From Winogradskyella luteola (lineage in GTDB: Bacteria > Bacteroidota > Bacteroidia > Flavobacteriales > Flavobacteriaceae), in the NCBI RefSeq assembly GCF_019203985.1, contig NZ_JAGSPD010000012.1, positions 26,288 to 90,287 of the forward strand: 64,000 nt of DNA, read 5' to 3'. Made by a program: the position numbers and the translations under genes. This document shows, one piece after another, positions 26,335-37,642 of the stretch; position 1 is the stretch's first letter; every line of letters begins with the position of its first letter. The notes beneath the pieces were generated by a model. It worked only from the letters and a program-made list of their open reading frames with translations, made no database searches and was not told the origin of the DNA.

Positions 26335-27222
26335 TTAAAACTTAATATTTCTCCACTTTTGTGAGTGCATAGGTGCTATTCTATTGAGAATATCTACTGC
26401 TTCTGTAATACTAACATTAGGCCCACCAGAAAGAATATCCATTAGCTCATCGGACTTAGCATCGAAAAACACACGCAATAAATAAGAATTTGGTCGTCTT
26501 CTGTGTATTTTTTTTAATTCTGATAATGTAGCTATAACTTTCGCTTTGCCTTCTTTTGCACTTTGAGCCATAATATCTAAACCTTCTATATGATAGCTAT
26601 ACATTGTGGAACGAATTTCTTTAAATGTTGGTGATACTAAATTATCGATTAAGGCAAAACGCGATTGTAAACCGTCTTCTAATTTCCAGCCTTGTCCATT
26701 AATTTGTTGTGAGTAATTGGCAATAGTTTGTGCTTGCTTAAAGTATTCATCACCTCCGTTGAGCTCAAAAGAGTCTGCATCTGTACCCAAAATCATATAG
26801 ACGTGAAAAGATAATACAGATATGAGGTTAGATTCAAACTGAATAGGATTGAATACCAAATTCTGAAATTCTAAATATTGAAAATTAAAATCTTTATCAT
26901 TATAGTTGTATACCGGAGAACTGTAGGTAGAATTATAGATTGGTCGGGATGATGACACCTGCAATGTAGCTTTAAATCTATCATTTTCATAACTACTTAC
27001 ATTAATGACCATACTGCAGTTGATACGCTCTTCTGCACCAAAAGATTTTTCAGTCCATTTGGTGTTATTAACAAACTCAGTCAATTGCTTTTCGAGCGTT
27101 TTAAAAACAACATTGTTATCATTTCCTGTTTGTTGTGCTATCACATTAACCGTACAATTAAGTTCTTGGGAAAACACAATTGTTGATAATAAAAAAGCCA
27201 GTAGTACTAATATGTTACGCAT
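26335..27222 (-). CDS. porD: PorD-like DUF4835 protein, gliding/T9SS-associated
   Basis: A 295-residue protein with a signal peptide (MRNILVLLAFLLSTIVFSQ) and the DUF4835 fold; the segment LNCTVNVIAQQT right after the signal and the end ILNRIAPMHSQKWRNIKF are typical. The family includes PorD, named in a Porphyromonas gingivalis T9SS screen; its exact role is not settled. It overlaps the coaBC stop by eight bases, which is the usual flavobacterial order recN-porD-coaBC-rpoZ-bamD. Confidence 0.85.
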   Translation of the reverse strand: MRNILVLLAFLLSTIVFSQELNCTVNVIAQQTGNDNNVVFKTLEKQLTEFVNNTKWTEKSFGAEERINCSMVINVSSYENDRFKATLQVSSSRPIYNSTYSSPVYNYNDKDFNFQYLEFQNLVFNPIQFESNLISVLSFHVYMILGTDADSFELNGGDEYFKQAQTIANYSQQINGQGWKLEDGLQSRFALIDNLVSPTFKEIRSTMYSYHIEGLDIMAQSAKEGKAKVIATLSELKKIHRRRPNSYLLRVFFDAKSDELMDILSGGPNVSITEAVDILNRIAPMHSQKWRNIKF

Positions 27223-28426
27223 GTAATTGTTTTAATATCTTTTGCATTAAATCCTCAGCAACTTCTGCTTTAGACTTAAGTGGATTTTCAATAATATCGT
27301 TAGACGATGTTATAAATGTAACTTTATTTGTTGATACTCCAAAACCTGCACCTTTATCCTGTAAAGAATTGAGCACTATTAAATCAAGGTTTTTAGATTT
27401 TAGCTTGCCTTTGGCATGTTCTATTTCATTATTGGTCTCGAGCGCAAAACCAACTAAAAATTGGTGTTTTTTAATCTCACCCAACGATTTTAAAATATCC
27501 TTAGTTTTTTCTAACTCAATACTAAACGTCGAATCTTTCTTTTTTATTTTCTTATTGGCTACAGTTTTTGGTCTATAATCCGCAACTGCCGCTGAAAGTA
27601 TTGCTATATCAGACGTGTTAAAATGCTTATGGACTTCATTATACATTTCCTCAGCGCTAACAACAGGTTTTACCATCACCAGATTATGACTAATGTTTTG
27701 ATGAGTTGGACCCGTTATTAAGATAACTTCAGCACCAAGATTAGCAGCAGCTTTAGCGATTTCAAATCCCATTTTTCCGCTAGAATGGTTCCCGATAAAA
27801 CGCACAGGATCCAAAGCTTCGTAAGTTGGGCCAGCCGTTACAATAACTTGCTTGCCCTTTAAAGGCAATTGATCTAGAAGGTCTTTTTCAATAAAATCTA
27901 TAATATACTCTGGCTCTGCCATTCGTCCTTCACCAACTAATCCGCTTGCCAATTCACCCGTGCCAGCAGGAATCATTTTATTTCCGTAGGAGGCTAATTT
28001 TTCAAACGAGTTTTTAGTGGATTGGTGCTTATACATATCCAAGTCCATGGCTGGTGCAAAATATACAGGACATTTAGCCGAAAGATATGTTGCCAAAAGT
28101 ATATTGTCGCAAACACCATTTGCCATTTTTGCCATGGTATTTGCAGTAGCGGGAGCTATAATAAAATAATCCGCCCAAAGCCCTAAATCAACATGATTAT
28201 TCCAAACCTGCCCCTCATCTTCTTCGTCTACAAAAGAAGAATATACTGGGTTTTTGGATAATGTAGAAAGTGTGAGTGGAGTTATAAAATCTTTGGAAGC
28301 AGGCGTCATAACAACCTTGACGTTAGCGCCTGCTTTAATGAATAATCTTACTAAACTAGCAGATTTATATGCAGCAATACCAGCGGTAATGCCCAATAAA
28401 ATGTTTTTGTCTTTTAGAATAGACAT
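27215..28426 (-). CDS. coaBC: Bifunctional phosphopantothenoylcysteine decarboxylase/synthetase CoaBC
   Basis: A 403-residue fusion for two CoA steps. The flavin-dependent CoaC half (about 1-185) has GITAGIAAYK, the catalytic His region NNHVDLGLWAD, APATANTMAKMANG and the substrate motif PAMDLDMY. The CoaB half (about 190-400) has VIVTAGPTYEALDPVRFIGN, SSGKMG and the lysine-rich KKIKKKD loop. It lies six bases after rpoZ and overlaps porD. Confidence 0.96.
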   Translation of the reverse strand: MSILKDKNILLGITAGIAAYKSASLVRLFIKAGANVKVVMTPASKDFITPLTLSTLSKNPVYSSFVDEEDEGQVWNNHVDLGLWADYFIIAPATANTMAKMANGVCDNILLATYLSAKCPVYFAPAMDLDMYKHQSTKNSFEKLASYGNKMIPAGTGELASGLVGEGRMAEPEYIIDFIEKDLLDQLPLKGKQVIVTAGPTYEALDPVRFIGNHSSGKMGFEIAKAAANLGAEVILITGPTHQNISHNLVMVKPVVSAEEMYNEVHKHFNTSDIAILSAAVADYRPKTVANKKIKKKDSTFSIELEKTKDILKSLGEIKKHQFLVGFALETNNEIEHAKGKLKSKNLDLIVLNSLQDKGAGFGVSTNKVTFITSSNDIIENPLKSKAEVAEDLMQKILKQLHA

Positions 28427-28432
28427 TTATAA

Positions 28433-28762
28433 TTATGACTGAGTGTCCTCAGTATTTCTATGATAAATCTTATCATCTAACCACTCTTTAACCGCTAAGG
28501 CATGTGGCTTTGGTAATTTTTCGTAAAACTTAGATACCTCAATTTGCTCTTTGTTTTCAAAAATTTCTTCAAGACTATCGTTGTATGTGGCAAACTCTTC
28601 GAGCTTATCAATTAACTCACGTCTTATATCCGTATTGATTTGTTCCGCACGCTTTGCAATTACAGAAATAGCTTCATAAATGTTATCTGTTGGAGCATCA
28701 ACTTCATTTCTGTTGTACGTTACCGTTGAAACAGGAGCGTCTGTCTTTTTTAAATCCATCAT
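28433..28762 (-). CDS. rpoZ: RNA polymerase omega subunit (Bacteroidota type)
   Basis: A 109-residue protein of the RNA polymerase Rpb6/omega family in its Bacteroidota form. The core helix NIYEAISVIAKRAEQIN corresponds to omega conserved region 2, where standard omega has ALVVAKRARQL-like sequence. It lies between bamD and coaBC, as in other Bacteroidota, with gaps of 10 and 6 bases. Its small size means the call rests on context as well as motif. Confidence 0.85.
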   Translation of the reverse strand: MMDLKKTDAPVSTVTYNRNEVDAPTDNIYEAISVIAKRAEQINTDIRRELIDKLEEFATYNDSLEEIFENKEQIEVSKFYEKLPKPHALAVKEWLDDKIYHRNTEDTQS

Positions 28763-28772
28763 TATTATAGTG

Positions 28773-29573
28773 TTAACTTTTTGTTTTAATTTTTTCTAGC
28801 TCTTCATTTAATTTTTTGTTCCATTCTAAAGTTTCTTCTTGAAATTCAGAATTTGGATACGCTTTCTTGAAAGCTCTGTAATAATTTATAGCAAGCTGTA
28901 TTCTTTCTTCTTTTAAGTTTTCTATACTTAAAAGTGCTAAATTATACTCAGCATGTAATCTGTAATATAATGCTTCTTCTTTTAATCTTGAACCTGGAAA
29001 ATCAAACAAAAAATTGTTGAATGACTTTACAGAAGCCTTATAATCCCTAATTAAATCGTATTGCTTTGCAATCTCGAAGGCTTTTTTTTCTAATTTAAAA
29101 TCTAATTCTTTAACAAGTTTATTAGCTTCTTCACCATATTGCGAATTAGGATACTGATTTACAAACAACTGAAACTTCTCAATAGCCTCAACAGTTTCCT
29201 TTTGTTCTTTGGAATATACGGGTGAATTATGATAATAGCCTTTTGCGGATAAAAAAGCGGCTTGTTCAGCTTTTTCACTTTTAGGATATATATCCGTAAA
29301 CTTATCGAAATGGTAACTAGATATATAATAGTCCTTCATTTCGTAAGCGCACATGGCATGCATAAACGTTAGTTTTTCTGCTTGAGGTTTCCCTCTGTAC
29401 TTTGGAAGAACTTGATCGAACAATCGCTTAGCTTTATTATATTTGCCAGCCTCGAACAATTCTGTCCCTAGTTTGAATTTCTCTCCTACATCTTCAGACC
29501 TTAGCGCTTTCTGAAAGTCACTACACGACACTAACACTATAGCACCAAATAATATGTAAAGTCCTCGCTTCAT
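28773..29573 (-). CDS. bamD: Outer membrane assembly lipoprotein BamD
   Basis: From ATG 29573 the protein is 266 residues and begins with a lipoprotein signal, MKRGLYILFGAIVLVSCSDF, whose Cys is the lipid site. An ATG at 29603 is in frame but a perfect -7 promoter element lies at 29591-29598, inside that extension, so the shorter start is right. TPR-like pairs (KLGTELFEAGKYNKAKRLFDQ; AIEKFQLFVNQYPNSQYGEEA) form the five-TPR BamD scaffold of the beta-barrel assembly machine on the inner face of the outer membrane. First gene of the bamD-rpoZ-coaBC-porD operon. Confidence 0.9.
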   Translation of the reverse strand: MKRGLYILFGAIVLVSCSDFQKALRSEDVGEKFKLGTELFEAGKYNKAKRLFDQVLPKYRGKPQAEKLTFMHAMCAYEMKDYYISSYHFDKFTDIYPKSEKAEQAAFLSAKGYYHNSPVYSKEQKETVEAIEKFQLFVNQYPNSQYGEEANKLVKELDFKLEKKAFEIAKQYDLIRDYKASVKSFNNFLFDFPGSRLKEEALYYRLHAEYNLALLSIENLKEERIQLAINYYRAFKKAYPNSEFQEETLEWNKKLNEELEKIKTKS

Positions 29574-29590
29574 AAATTTTAAACAAGTTG

Positions 29591-29598
29591 CAAAAGTA
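29591..29598 (-). promoter_or_regulatory. -7 promoter element of bamD operon
   Basis: The minus strand reads TACTTTTG (TAnnTTTG), 17 bases before the bamD ATG. No TTG at the ideal -33 position was found. Confidence 0.55.
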
Positions 29599-29681
29599 CG
29601 CATTTATAACGGAATTTGAAAGTGAAAATTATATGCTAAAATAAACTCAATTTTGGGTGCTAAATACAGTTTAGATTAAAT

Positions 29682-30566
29682 TTAACTTTTGCCCAAATCT
29701 CGTATAGCCATTTCAATATTTTTTTTGAGCTTATCCGTAGCTTCCACTAAGGGCAACCTAACGTGCGATTTTGATATGTTCAGAGCGTCTAAAACCGCTT
29801 TAATACCTGCGGGATTGTTTTCCGAAAAAATTAACCCTGTAATTGGCATTAATTTAAAATGAATACTATAAGCTTCTTTTGCTTTACCTGCAATACCTAG
29901 ACGAATCATTTCAGAGAATTCTTTTGGCAAGGCTTGTCCAATAACCGATATTACACCAGAACCTCCCGCCAAAGCAACCCCCAGAGCCAAATCATCATCA
30001 CCAGAGATTACCAAAAAACCATCTGGTTTTGATCTTAACAATTCTAAGTATTGATGTACATTGTTTCCAGCTTCTTTTACTGCTATAATGTTTTCAAAAT
30101 CATTGGCTAGCCTAAGTGTTGTTTCCGGTAACATATTAGAAGATGTTCTGCCTGGAACATTATACATTATTATCGGCTTTGGGGATATTTCAGCTATAGC
30201 TTTAAAATGCTGGTATATGCCTTCTTGTGTTGGCTTACTGTAATATGGCGAAACTGATAAGATAGCATCAATATTAGAGAAGTCCGTTGTCTTGATTTCA
30301 CTTATAACCGCAGCCGTATTATTACCTCCAATACCTAAGACCAAAGGTAATCTTCCACTATTTACCTTGGCTATGAATTTTACCAATGTTTTCTTTTCTT
30401 CAGTGGTAACGGTAACGCTCTCTCCGGTTGTTCCACTTATTACCAAGTAGTCCGTTCCATTTTCAATATTGTACTCTACCAAACGTTGCAATGCATCATA
30501 ATCGATACTTAAATCTGATTTAAATGGTGTTATCAACGCTACTCCTGTACCTATAAAATTGATCAT
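29682..30566 (-). CDS. dapA: 4-hydroxy-tetrahydrodipicolinate synthase
   Basis: A 294-residue TIM-barrel aldolase for the first committed step of lysine and diaminopimelate synthesis (pyruvate plus aspartate semialdehyde). The pyruvate-binding GTTGES is at about 45, the catalytic Tyr is in IIMYNVPGRTS and the Schiff-base Lys in IAVKEAGNN. Length is standard. Its ATG shares one base with the stop of the upstream DUF6913-like gene (TAATG). dapF, a later step of the pathway, is also in this window. Confidence 0.97.
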   Translation of the reverse strand: MINFIGTGVALITPFKSDLSIDYDALQRLVEYNIENGTDYLVISGTTGESVTVTTEEKKTLVKFIAKVNSGRLPLVLGIGGNNTAAVISEIKTTDFSNIDAILSVSPYYSKPTQEGIYQHFKAIAEISPKPIIMYNVPGRTSSNMLPETTLRLANDFENIIAVKEAGNNVHQYLELLRSKPDGFLVISGDDDLALGVALAGGSGVISVIGQALPKEFSEMIRLGIAGKAKEAYSIHFKLMPITGLIFSENNPAGIKAVLDALNISKSHVRLPLVEATDKLKKNIEMAIRDLGKS

Positions 30567-31084
30567 TATAATTTGTTTAAAATGTTGAGGTATTTTTTAA
30601 ATTCTATTTTAAAGGTGTTTATATCCTTTGGTTTGGTTTTAATGATTAGGTCGTACAAACGTTCGTCATTTCTGCACAGACCAACTTTTAAATTTGCCTT
30701 AGATAATGCTGTAATGAGATTTAAATATAAATTTTCATTTTCATAGTAACTTATCAGCACATCATAATCTTCGTTTATAAAAGCCTGCAAATCTATATTA
30801 TTAATTTTTCCTTTCCAACCAAAATCCTTAGGACTAAAATAGGTTTCCCATTGGCTGGATTCAAATTTATCATCATTGGTGTAAGCTATAATCTTATGCC
30901 GTGGAGATGTTAAATTGAGTTCCTTAAAATATGTTCTAAAGGTTTCAAAATCATCAAATTCATCAGCATTCAATAACACCGAAATTACCTTTACCTTTTG
31001 GTTGCTTACAGCTACCTTTCTGGCATCTAACAATTTGTTAACGTACTTTCGGTTCGATTTTTCCTTAAAAGCTTTTAAAAACAT
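30566..31084 (-). CDS. DUF6913-like conserved protein upstream of dapA
   Basis: A 172-residue protein without signal peptide or membrane helix, basic at the N-terminus (MFLKAFKEKSNRKYVNKLL) and mixed alpha/beta later. The sequence looks like the flavobacterial DUF6913 family, which is regularly found next to dapA; I cannot name a function. Stop and dapA start overlap by one base, so the two are co-translated. A perfect -7 element lies 18 bases upstream. Confidence 0.65.
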   Translation of the reverse strand: MFLKAFKEKSNRKYVNKLLDARKVAVSNQKVKVISVLLNADEFDDFETFRTYFKELNLTSPRHKIIAYTNDDKFESSQWETYFSPKDFGWKGKINNIDLQAFINEDYDVLISYYENENLYLNLITALSKANLKVGLCRNDERLYDLIIKTKPKDINTFKIEFKKYLNILNKL

Positions 31085-31102
31085 TTATCTTTAGCCTTTG
31101 TG

Positions 31103-31110
31103 CAAATTTA
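31103..31110 (-). promoter_or_regulatory. -7 promoter element of the DUF6913-dapA unit
   Basis: The minus strand reads TAAATTTG, a perfect TAnnTTTG, 18 bases before the ATG at 31084. Confidence 0.5.
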
Positions 31111-31155
31111 GTAAAAGCAAGCACATATATCAGTTAACAACCTATAAGTTATTCA

Positions 31156-31917
31156 ATGACTATTAAACATATTTTTAAACTCTATTTTTTAGTTTTTGTT
31201 TTTTCATGCAATAACGATTTGCATCTGTCTAAAATAGAAGGAGAGCGTATAGAAATTGACGCTGCCATCGCTTCAGATTCTGATATTGAAAACTTCATAA
31301 AACCATATAGAGAAAACGTCAATAAAAATCTTGACAGTGTTATTTCTTATGCGCCAGATACATATTCAAAATCTGATGGGGAATTTAATACAGCCATTGG
31401 CAACTTAATGGCCGATGCGGTTTTTGAAGAAAGCAATCCGATTTTTAACAAGCGTACCGGAAAAACTATCGATTTGGTACTTTTAAATTACGGTGGAATA
31501 AGATCCATTATTTCACAGGGAAATATAAAAATACGCACTGCCTTTGAAGTCATGCCTTTTGAGAATTCAGTAGTTGTTGTTGCAATTAAAGGTCAGCAAG
31601 TACTGCAAATGATGGATTATTTATCAAAGGATAAACGCGCACATCCTGTTTCTAAACACTTACAACTATCATTAAACAAGAATTCCGAAGTTACCAAGGC
31701 AACAATCAGCGGAAAACCAATAGATAAAGGCACAACGTATTATGTGGCTACAAATGACTATTTATATAATGGTGGAGATCGTATGGATTTTTTTCATCCT
31801 AATGATAGCTTTTATGTCCTTGATTATAAAATTAGAAATGTACTCATTGATTATTTTAAAAGGAAGGATACAATTCGCCCCAAACGTGATAATCGTTATA
31901 TAAAATTAGAAGATTAG
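31156..31917 (+). CDS. 5'-nucleotidase C-terminal (substrate) domain lipoprotein
   Basis: A 253-residue protein with a lipoprotein signal (FKLYFLVFVFSC, lipid Cys about 17). It is the stand-alone C-terminal half of a UshA-type 5'-nucleotidase: FNTAIGNLMADAV, LLNYGGIRS, FEVMPFENSVVVVAIKG and VATNDYLYNGGDRMDFF, the last being the substrate-binding loop. The metal domain is encoded by the next gene, two bases downstream. Together they should hydrolyse nucleotides or related phosphoesters outside the inner membrane. Confidence 0.9.
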   Translation: MTIKHIFKLYFLVFVFSCNNDLHLSKIEGERIEIDAAIASDSDIENFIKPYRENVNKNLDSVISYAPDTYSKSDGEFNTAIGNLMADAVFEESNPIFNKRTGKTIDLVLLNYGGIRSIISQGNIKIRTAFEVMPFENSVVVVAIKGQQVLQMMDYLSKDKRAHPVSKHLQLSLNKNSEVTKATISGKPIDKGTTYYVATNDYLYNGGDRMDFFHPNDSFYVLDYKIRNVLIDYFKRKDTIRPKRDNRYIKLED

Positions 31918-31919
31918 AC

Positions 31920-32834
31920 ATGAATAGAAGACAATTTATACAACAATCAACCGCAGCAACCGCCTTATTAGGTATGGGAGGTATTGGTTTGCAATCTTTT
32001 AATACTTCTAAAGCTAAAAAAATCACCATTCTTCACACTAATGATGTGCATAGTCATATAGATCCTTTTGGGCCAGATCACAAAAGAAATCCTAACAAAG
32101 GTGGTGTAGCAAGACGTGCGACATTGGTAGAATCGATTCGGAAAGAAAATCCAAATACGCTATTGCTAGATGCAGGTGATATTTTTCAGGGCACGCCTTA
32201 CTTTAACTATTATGGAGGCGAACTAGAGTTTAAACTAATGAGCATGCTTAACTACGATTTGGCAACCATTGGCAATCATGATTTTGACAACGGAATTGAT
32301 GGGCTCTATGCACAATTGCCACATGCTAAATTTGAATTTGTATCTGCTAATTACGATTTCACAAATACTGTAATGGATACACATGTAAAGCCATACAAAA
32401 CTTTTATAAAAGACGGAATTAAAATAGGTGTATTTGGACTCGGAGTTCAACTAGATGGGCTTGTTGATAAAAATATGTACAAAGAAACGGTTTACAACGA
32501 TCCTATTGAGATAGCCCAAGACATGTCTCGTCTGCTTAAAGAGGAGCAAGCCTGTGATTTGGTGATCTGTTTATCTCACATAGGCTATTACTATCGAAAT
32601 GTACCAGACAGAGTTTGTGATCTAGCGTTGGCAAAAGCTACTAAAGATATTGATCTTATTATTGGCGGACATACCCATACGTTTTTACCAAAACCTACGA
32701 TTGAAAAGAATAGTGTCGGGGAAAATGTACTTATCAATCAAGTTGGTGCTTATGGCTTGTACCTTGGAAAAATTGATTTCTATTTTGAGCCTGGAAAACC
32801 CACAAAAACACACGGAGCTTCTATAATTGTGTAG
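31920..32834 (+). CDS. 5'-nucleotidase metallophosphatase domain protein, Tat-exported
   Basis: A 304-residue calcineurin-like phosphoesterase. Metal motifs in order: LHTNDVHSH, LLDAGDIFQGTPY, TIGNHDFDNG, ICLSHIGYY and IIGGHTHTFLP. The N-terminus MNRRQFIQQSTAATALLGMG is a twin-arginine signal (RRQF), so the domain is probably folded with its metals before export. It lacks the substrate-binding C-domain, which is the preceding gene. The pair is a split version of a normally single-chain UshA-like enzyme. Confidence 0.93.
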   Translation: MNRRQFIQQSTAATALLGMGGIGLQSFNTSKAKKITILHTNDVHSHIDPFGPDHKRNPNKGGVARRATLVESIRKENPNTLLLDAGDIFQGTPYFNYYGGELEFKLMSMLNYDLATIGNHDFDNGIDGLYAQLPHAKFEFVSANYDFTNTVMDTHVKPYKTFIKDGIKIGVFGLGVQLDGLVDKNMYKETVYNDPIEIAQDMSRLLKEEQACDLVICLSHIGYYYRNVPDRVCDLALAKATKDIDLIIGGHTHTFLPKPTIEKNSVGENVLINQVGAYGLYLGKIDFYFEPGKPTKTHGASIIV

Positions 32835-32892
32835 TGGATTTGTAAGTAACCTTAATTTGAACGTCTAAGATTTCAACACAACCGTATAAACC

Positions 32893-33276
32893 ATGAAATC
32901 TAAGAAAATCATTTTGGCGTTAAGAATTATAGTCGCTATTATCTTAATACAAACACTTCGTTTTAAATTCACAGCCCATCCAGATAGTGTCTATATTTTT
33001 GAAACTGTAGGCTTAGAACCTTATGGTAGAATTGGCATAGGTATATTAGAACTTATTGCCAGTATATTGCTTTTAATACCAAAAACAGTTTGGGCTGGCG
33101 CAACACTAACTTTAGGCCTTATTGGTGGTGCTATTATGATACACCTAACTCGGTTGGGAATTGAAGTACAAGGTGATGGAGGTATATTATTTTACACAGC
33201 AATATTAACTTTTGCATTGAGTGCAATTATATTATATGCTCAACGCAAGAATATACCGATTATTGGAAAAAATTAA
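32893..33276 (+). CDS. DoxX-like small membrane protein
   Basis: 127 residues with four predicted membrane helices (about 7-23, 50-66, 70-90, 98-116). The pattern GRIGIGILELIASILLLIP and a conserved aromatic/basic loop RFKFTAHPDS fit the DoxX/DoxD superfamily, whose members are often linked to redox or sulfur chemistry, but function here is unknown. It ends in a four-base convergent overlap with the next gene on the other strand. Confidence 0.7.
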   Translation: MKSKKIILALRIIVAIILIQTLRFKFTAHPDSVYIFETVGLEPYGRIGIGILELIASILLLIPKTVWAGATLTLGLIGGAIMIHLTRLGIEVQGDGGILFYTAILTFALSAIILYAQRKNIPIIGKN

Positions 33277-34019
33277 GTTTCTAATTGTTTTTCGTCTTTA
33301 TATACAGGTTCTGGTTCTGGACCAGTAAAATCCAATTGAGACTGTAAATAGAAAAACAGAAATGCCATGACCAATAAGAATGAATAGATAAATCCCAGAT
33401 TGTTATCATCCAGTATATAGAAATAGGTCAATTGAATTATCTCAGAAAACACAATACAAATAGATCCAATTAAGAATAGCATGGATTTTTTATCATTTCT
33501 ATACATATAATTAATCAGAGCTACAGATAGCAGCAGCATTATAACAGCATTATAAACAAACTCTAAAATGTACTCTTCATAAGAAAGCACACTCTGCGTT
33601 GTGTCCGTAACCAATGTAACACAAAAAATGTCTAAAACTACCAATATTATAATAGGTATGGACAACTCAGAAAAAACCTTTTTTAAATTGAGATCCATAA
33701 CTATCTTAATGGTTAAGAATGAATATGAAATAATATAAAAAATATTGGCTATGTAGTAAACATAATCTATTTCCTCATTTTTAAGTTCTGGAATATAATT
33801 AGCATAAAAGCTGACCAATTGAGCAATTGTAAAAAAGACCAAGAACCAAAAGAAATATTTGGTTTTATTTACTGTCCAACGACAATACAAGAATGTAAGT
33901 AGCACAAGCATTAAAGCACTTATGGCAGAACCTTCCGCCTCAAAAGCAAAGCCCTGAAGCACTATAAACAATCCGCCTAAAAGTAATAAAACTACTTTTA
34001 ATATTTTATTCACTAACAT
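33273..34019 (-). CDS. Eight-helix integral membrane protein, possibly YhhN-like
   Basis: 248 residues with eight hydrophobic helices (about 7-27, 30-46, 54-73, 86-107, 120-137, 148-170, 176-202, 207-223) and a short charged tail (PEPEPVYKDEKQLET). The helix count and size fit the YhhN/lysoplasmalogenase family, but I see no sequence motif that proves it. It is convergent with the DoxX-like gene and has its own -7 element. Confidence 0.55.
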   Translation of the reverse strand: MLVNKILKVVLLLLGGLFIVLQGFAFEAEGSAISALMLVLLTFLYCRWTVNKTKYFFWFLVFFTIAQLVSFYANYIPELKNEEIDYVYYIANIFYIISYSFLTIKIVMDLNLKKVFSELSIPIIILVVLDIFCVTLVTDTTQSVLSYEEYILEFVYNAVIMLLLSVALINYMYRNDKKSMLFLIGSICIVFSEIIQLTYFYILDDNNLGFIYSFLLVMAFLFFYLQSQLDFTGPEPEPVYKDEKQLET

Positions 34020-34042
34020 TAATTAATCCCTTATTAATAAAA

Positions 34043-34050
34043 CAAATATA
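34043..34050 (-). promoter_or_regulatory. -7 promoter element of the eight-helix membrane protein
   Basis: The minus strand reads TATATTTG (TAnnTTTG), 23 bases before the ATG at 34019. Confidence 0.5.
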
Positions 34051-34119
34051 AAAATATTTTACAATTAAACGATAAAAAATTACATTTAATCGATTAAATA
34101 TAAGATTTTACGTAAGAAA

Positions 34120-36697
<2,578 letters not shown>

Positions 36698-36733
36698 GTT
36701 TATTTCCCATCAAAATGAGAATCTTTAATTCAT

Positions 36734-36765
36734 TGACACTTCGACTGCACTCAGTCTTACACTTG
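36734..36765. repeat. Dispersed flavobacterial repeat between LOG gene and prmC
   Basis: Contains CACTTCGACTGCACTCAG (36737-36754) followed by TCTTACACTT, a version of the dispersed CACTTCGACTGCGCTCAGTGTGACA-type element. It fills most of the 70-base gap just after the prmC stop. Related copy at 24541-24564. Confidence 0.55.
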
Positions 36766-36767
36766 TT

Positions 36768-37640
36768 TCACTTTTTAATTCCTTTCAACATTCTATCATT
36801 GCCATTTAAATCTTTTCTAAGCTCAACACCTTCAAAGTTAGCATTTAATAAAAGCCGCTTGGTTTCGTTTCCAAGATACTGGTTAATTTCAAAATAGAGT
36901 TGGCCTTTTTGCTTCAAATTATCAACAGCGAAATCCATTATTGATTTATAAAATACCAATGGGTTATCGTCCTCTACAAACAAAGCTAAATGTGGTTCGT
37001 TGTCTATAACATTAGATCTGATTTCTGCTTTTTCTAAGTGTCTTACATAAGGCGGGTTGGATACTATAACATCAAAATTAGATTCCGTATCTAATGTAGA
37101 ACGATACGTTGGTCTTAAGATATTTGCTTCAATAAAAGTAATATTGACCTTATTCAGCTCTGCATTTTGCTTAGCCACCTGTAGAGCGTCTTTGCTCACA
37201 TCTATAGCATACAGCTCTGCATTTGGCAAATGTTTTGCCAAAGCAACTGCTATGCAGCCAGAACCTGTACCTATGTCTAGGATTTTAAGTTTAGATTCTT
37301 CGCTTCGCTCTAAATGACAATTAACAATCCAATCAACCAGTTCTTCAGTTTCGGGTCTTGGAATCAATGCATTTTCGTTCACCCTAAACTTTAAGCCATA
37401 AAATTCCGTTTCGCCTAATATATATTGTATTGGAATTTCCTTTTTTAATTTCTCAAGAACTTCGAAAAAAGTATCTGCCTCAGATTTAACAAAGGTGAAT
37501 TCTGGTTCTAAAGCCAACTGAATTCTGGCAAAATCAAAATAGTACTCAGCGCATAAAAAGAAGAAGCTCTCAACTTCATTTTCACCATAAATTGCGTCTA
37601 ATTCTTTATGAAAAATATGTTTTAAATCTTTTGCCTTCAA
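36768..37640 (-). CDS. prmC: Release-factor glutamine methyltransferase PrmC
   Basis: 290 residues; methylates the GGQ glutamine of peptide release factors. An N-terminal helical domain (about 1-80) with IPIQYILGETEFYGLKF is followed by the SAM-binding ILDIGTGSGCIAVALAK and the catalytic NPPY motif (VSNPPYVRHLEK). Between the domains, at about residues 109-118, the sequence reads CHLERSEESK: this is a dispersed repeat read in frame, inserted just before the SAM domain. The rest of the protein is intact, so it is probably functional. One gene (GNAT) lies two bases upstream. Confidence 0.95.
   Translation of the reverse strand: MKAKDLKHIFHKELDAIYGENEVESFFFLCAEYYFDFARIQLALEPEFTFVKSEADTFFEVLEKLKKEIPIQYILGETEFYGLKFRVNENALIPRPETEELVDWIVNCHLERSEESKLKILDIGTGSGCIAVALAKHLPNAELYAIDVSKDALQVAKQNAELNKVNITFIEANILRPTYRSTLDTESNFDVIVSNPPYVRHLEKAEIRSNVIDNEPHLALFVEDDNPLVFYKSIMDFAVDNLKQKGQLYFEINQYLGNETKRLLLNANFEGVELRKDLNGNDRMLKGIKK
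37293..37320 (-). repeat. HLERSEES-type dispersed repeat inside prmC
   Basis: The minus strand reads TGTCATTTAGAGCGAAGCG then AAGAATCT, close to the common flavobacterial TGTCATTTCGAGCGAAGCGAAGAAATCT-type element whose translation is the well-known HLERSEES string. Here it is in frame in prmC. A diverged copy is at 54419-54450. Confidence 0.7.
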
Positions 37641-37642
37641 AA

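Noticed and set aside
27180..27578. 132-codon plus-strand ORF opposite coaBC and porD
   Set aside because: It covers the overlap of two well-supported minus-strand genes and its translation resembles no family.
29574..29603. Longer bamD start at 29603
   Set aside because: The extension contains a perfect promoter -7 element and separates the lipoprotein signal from the N-terminus.
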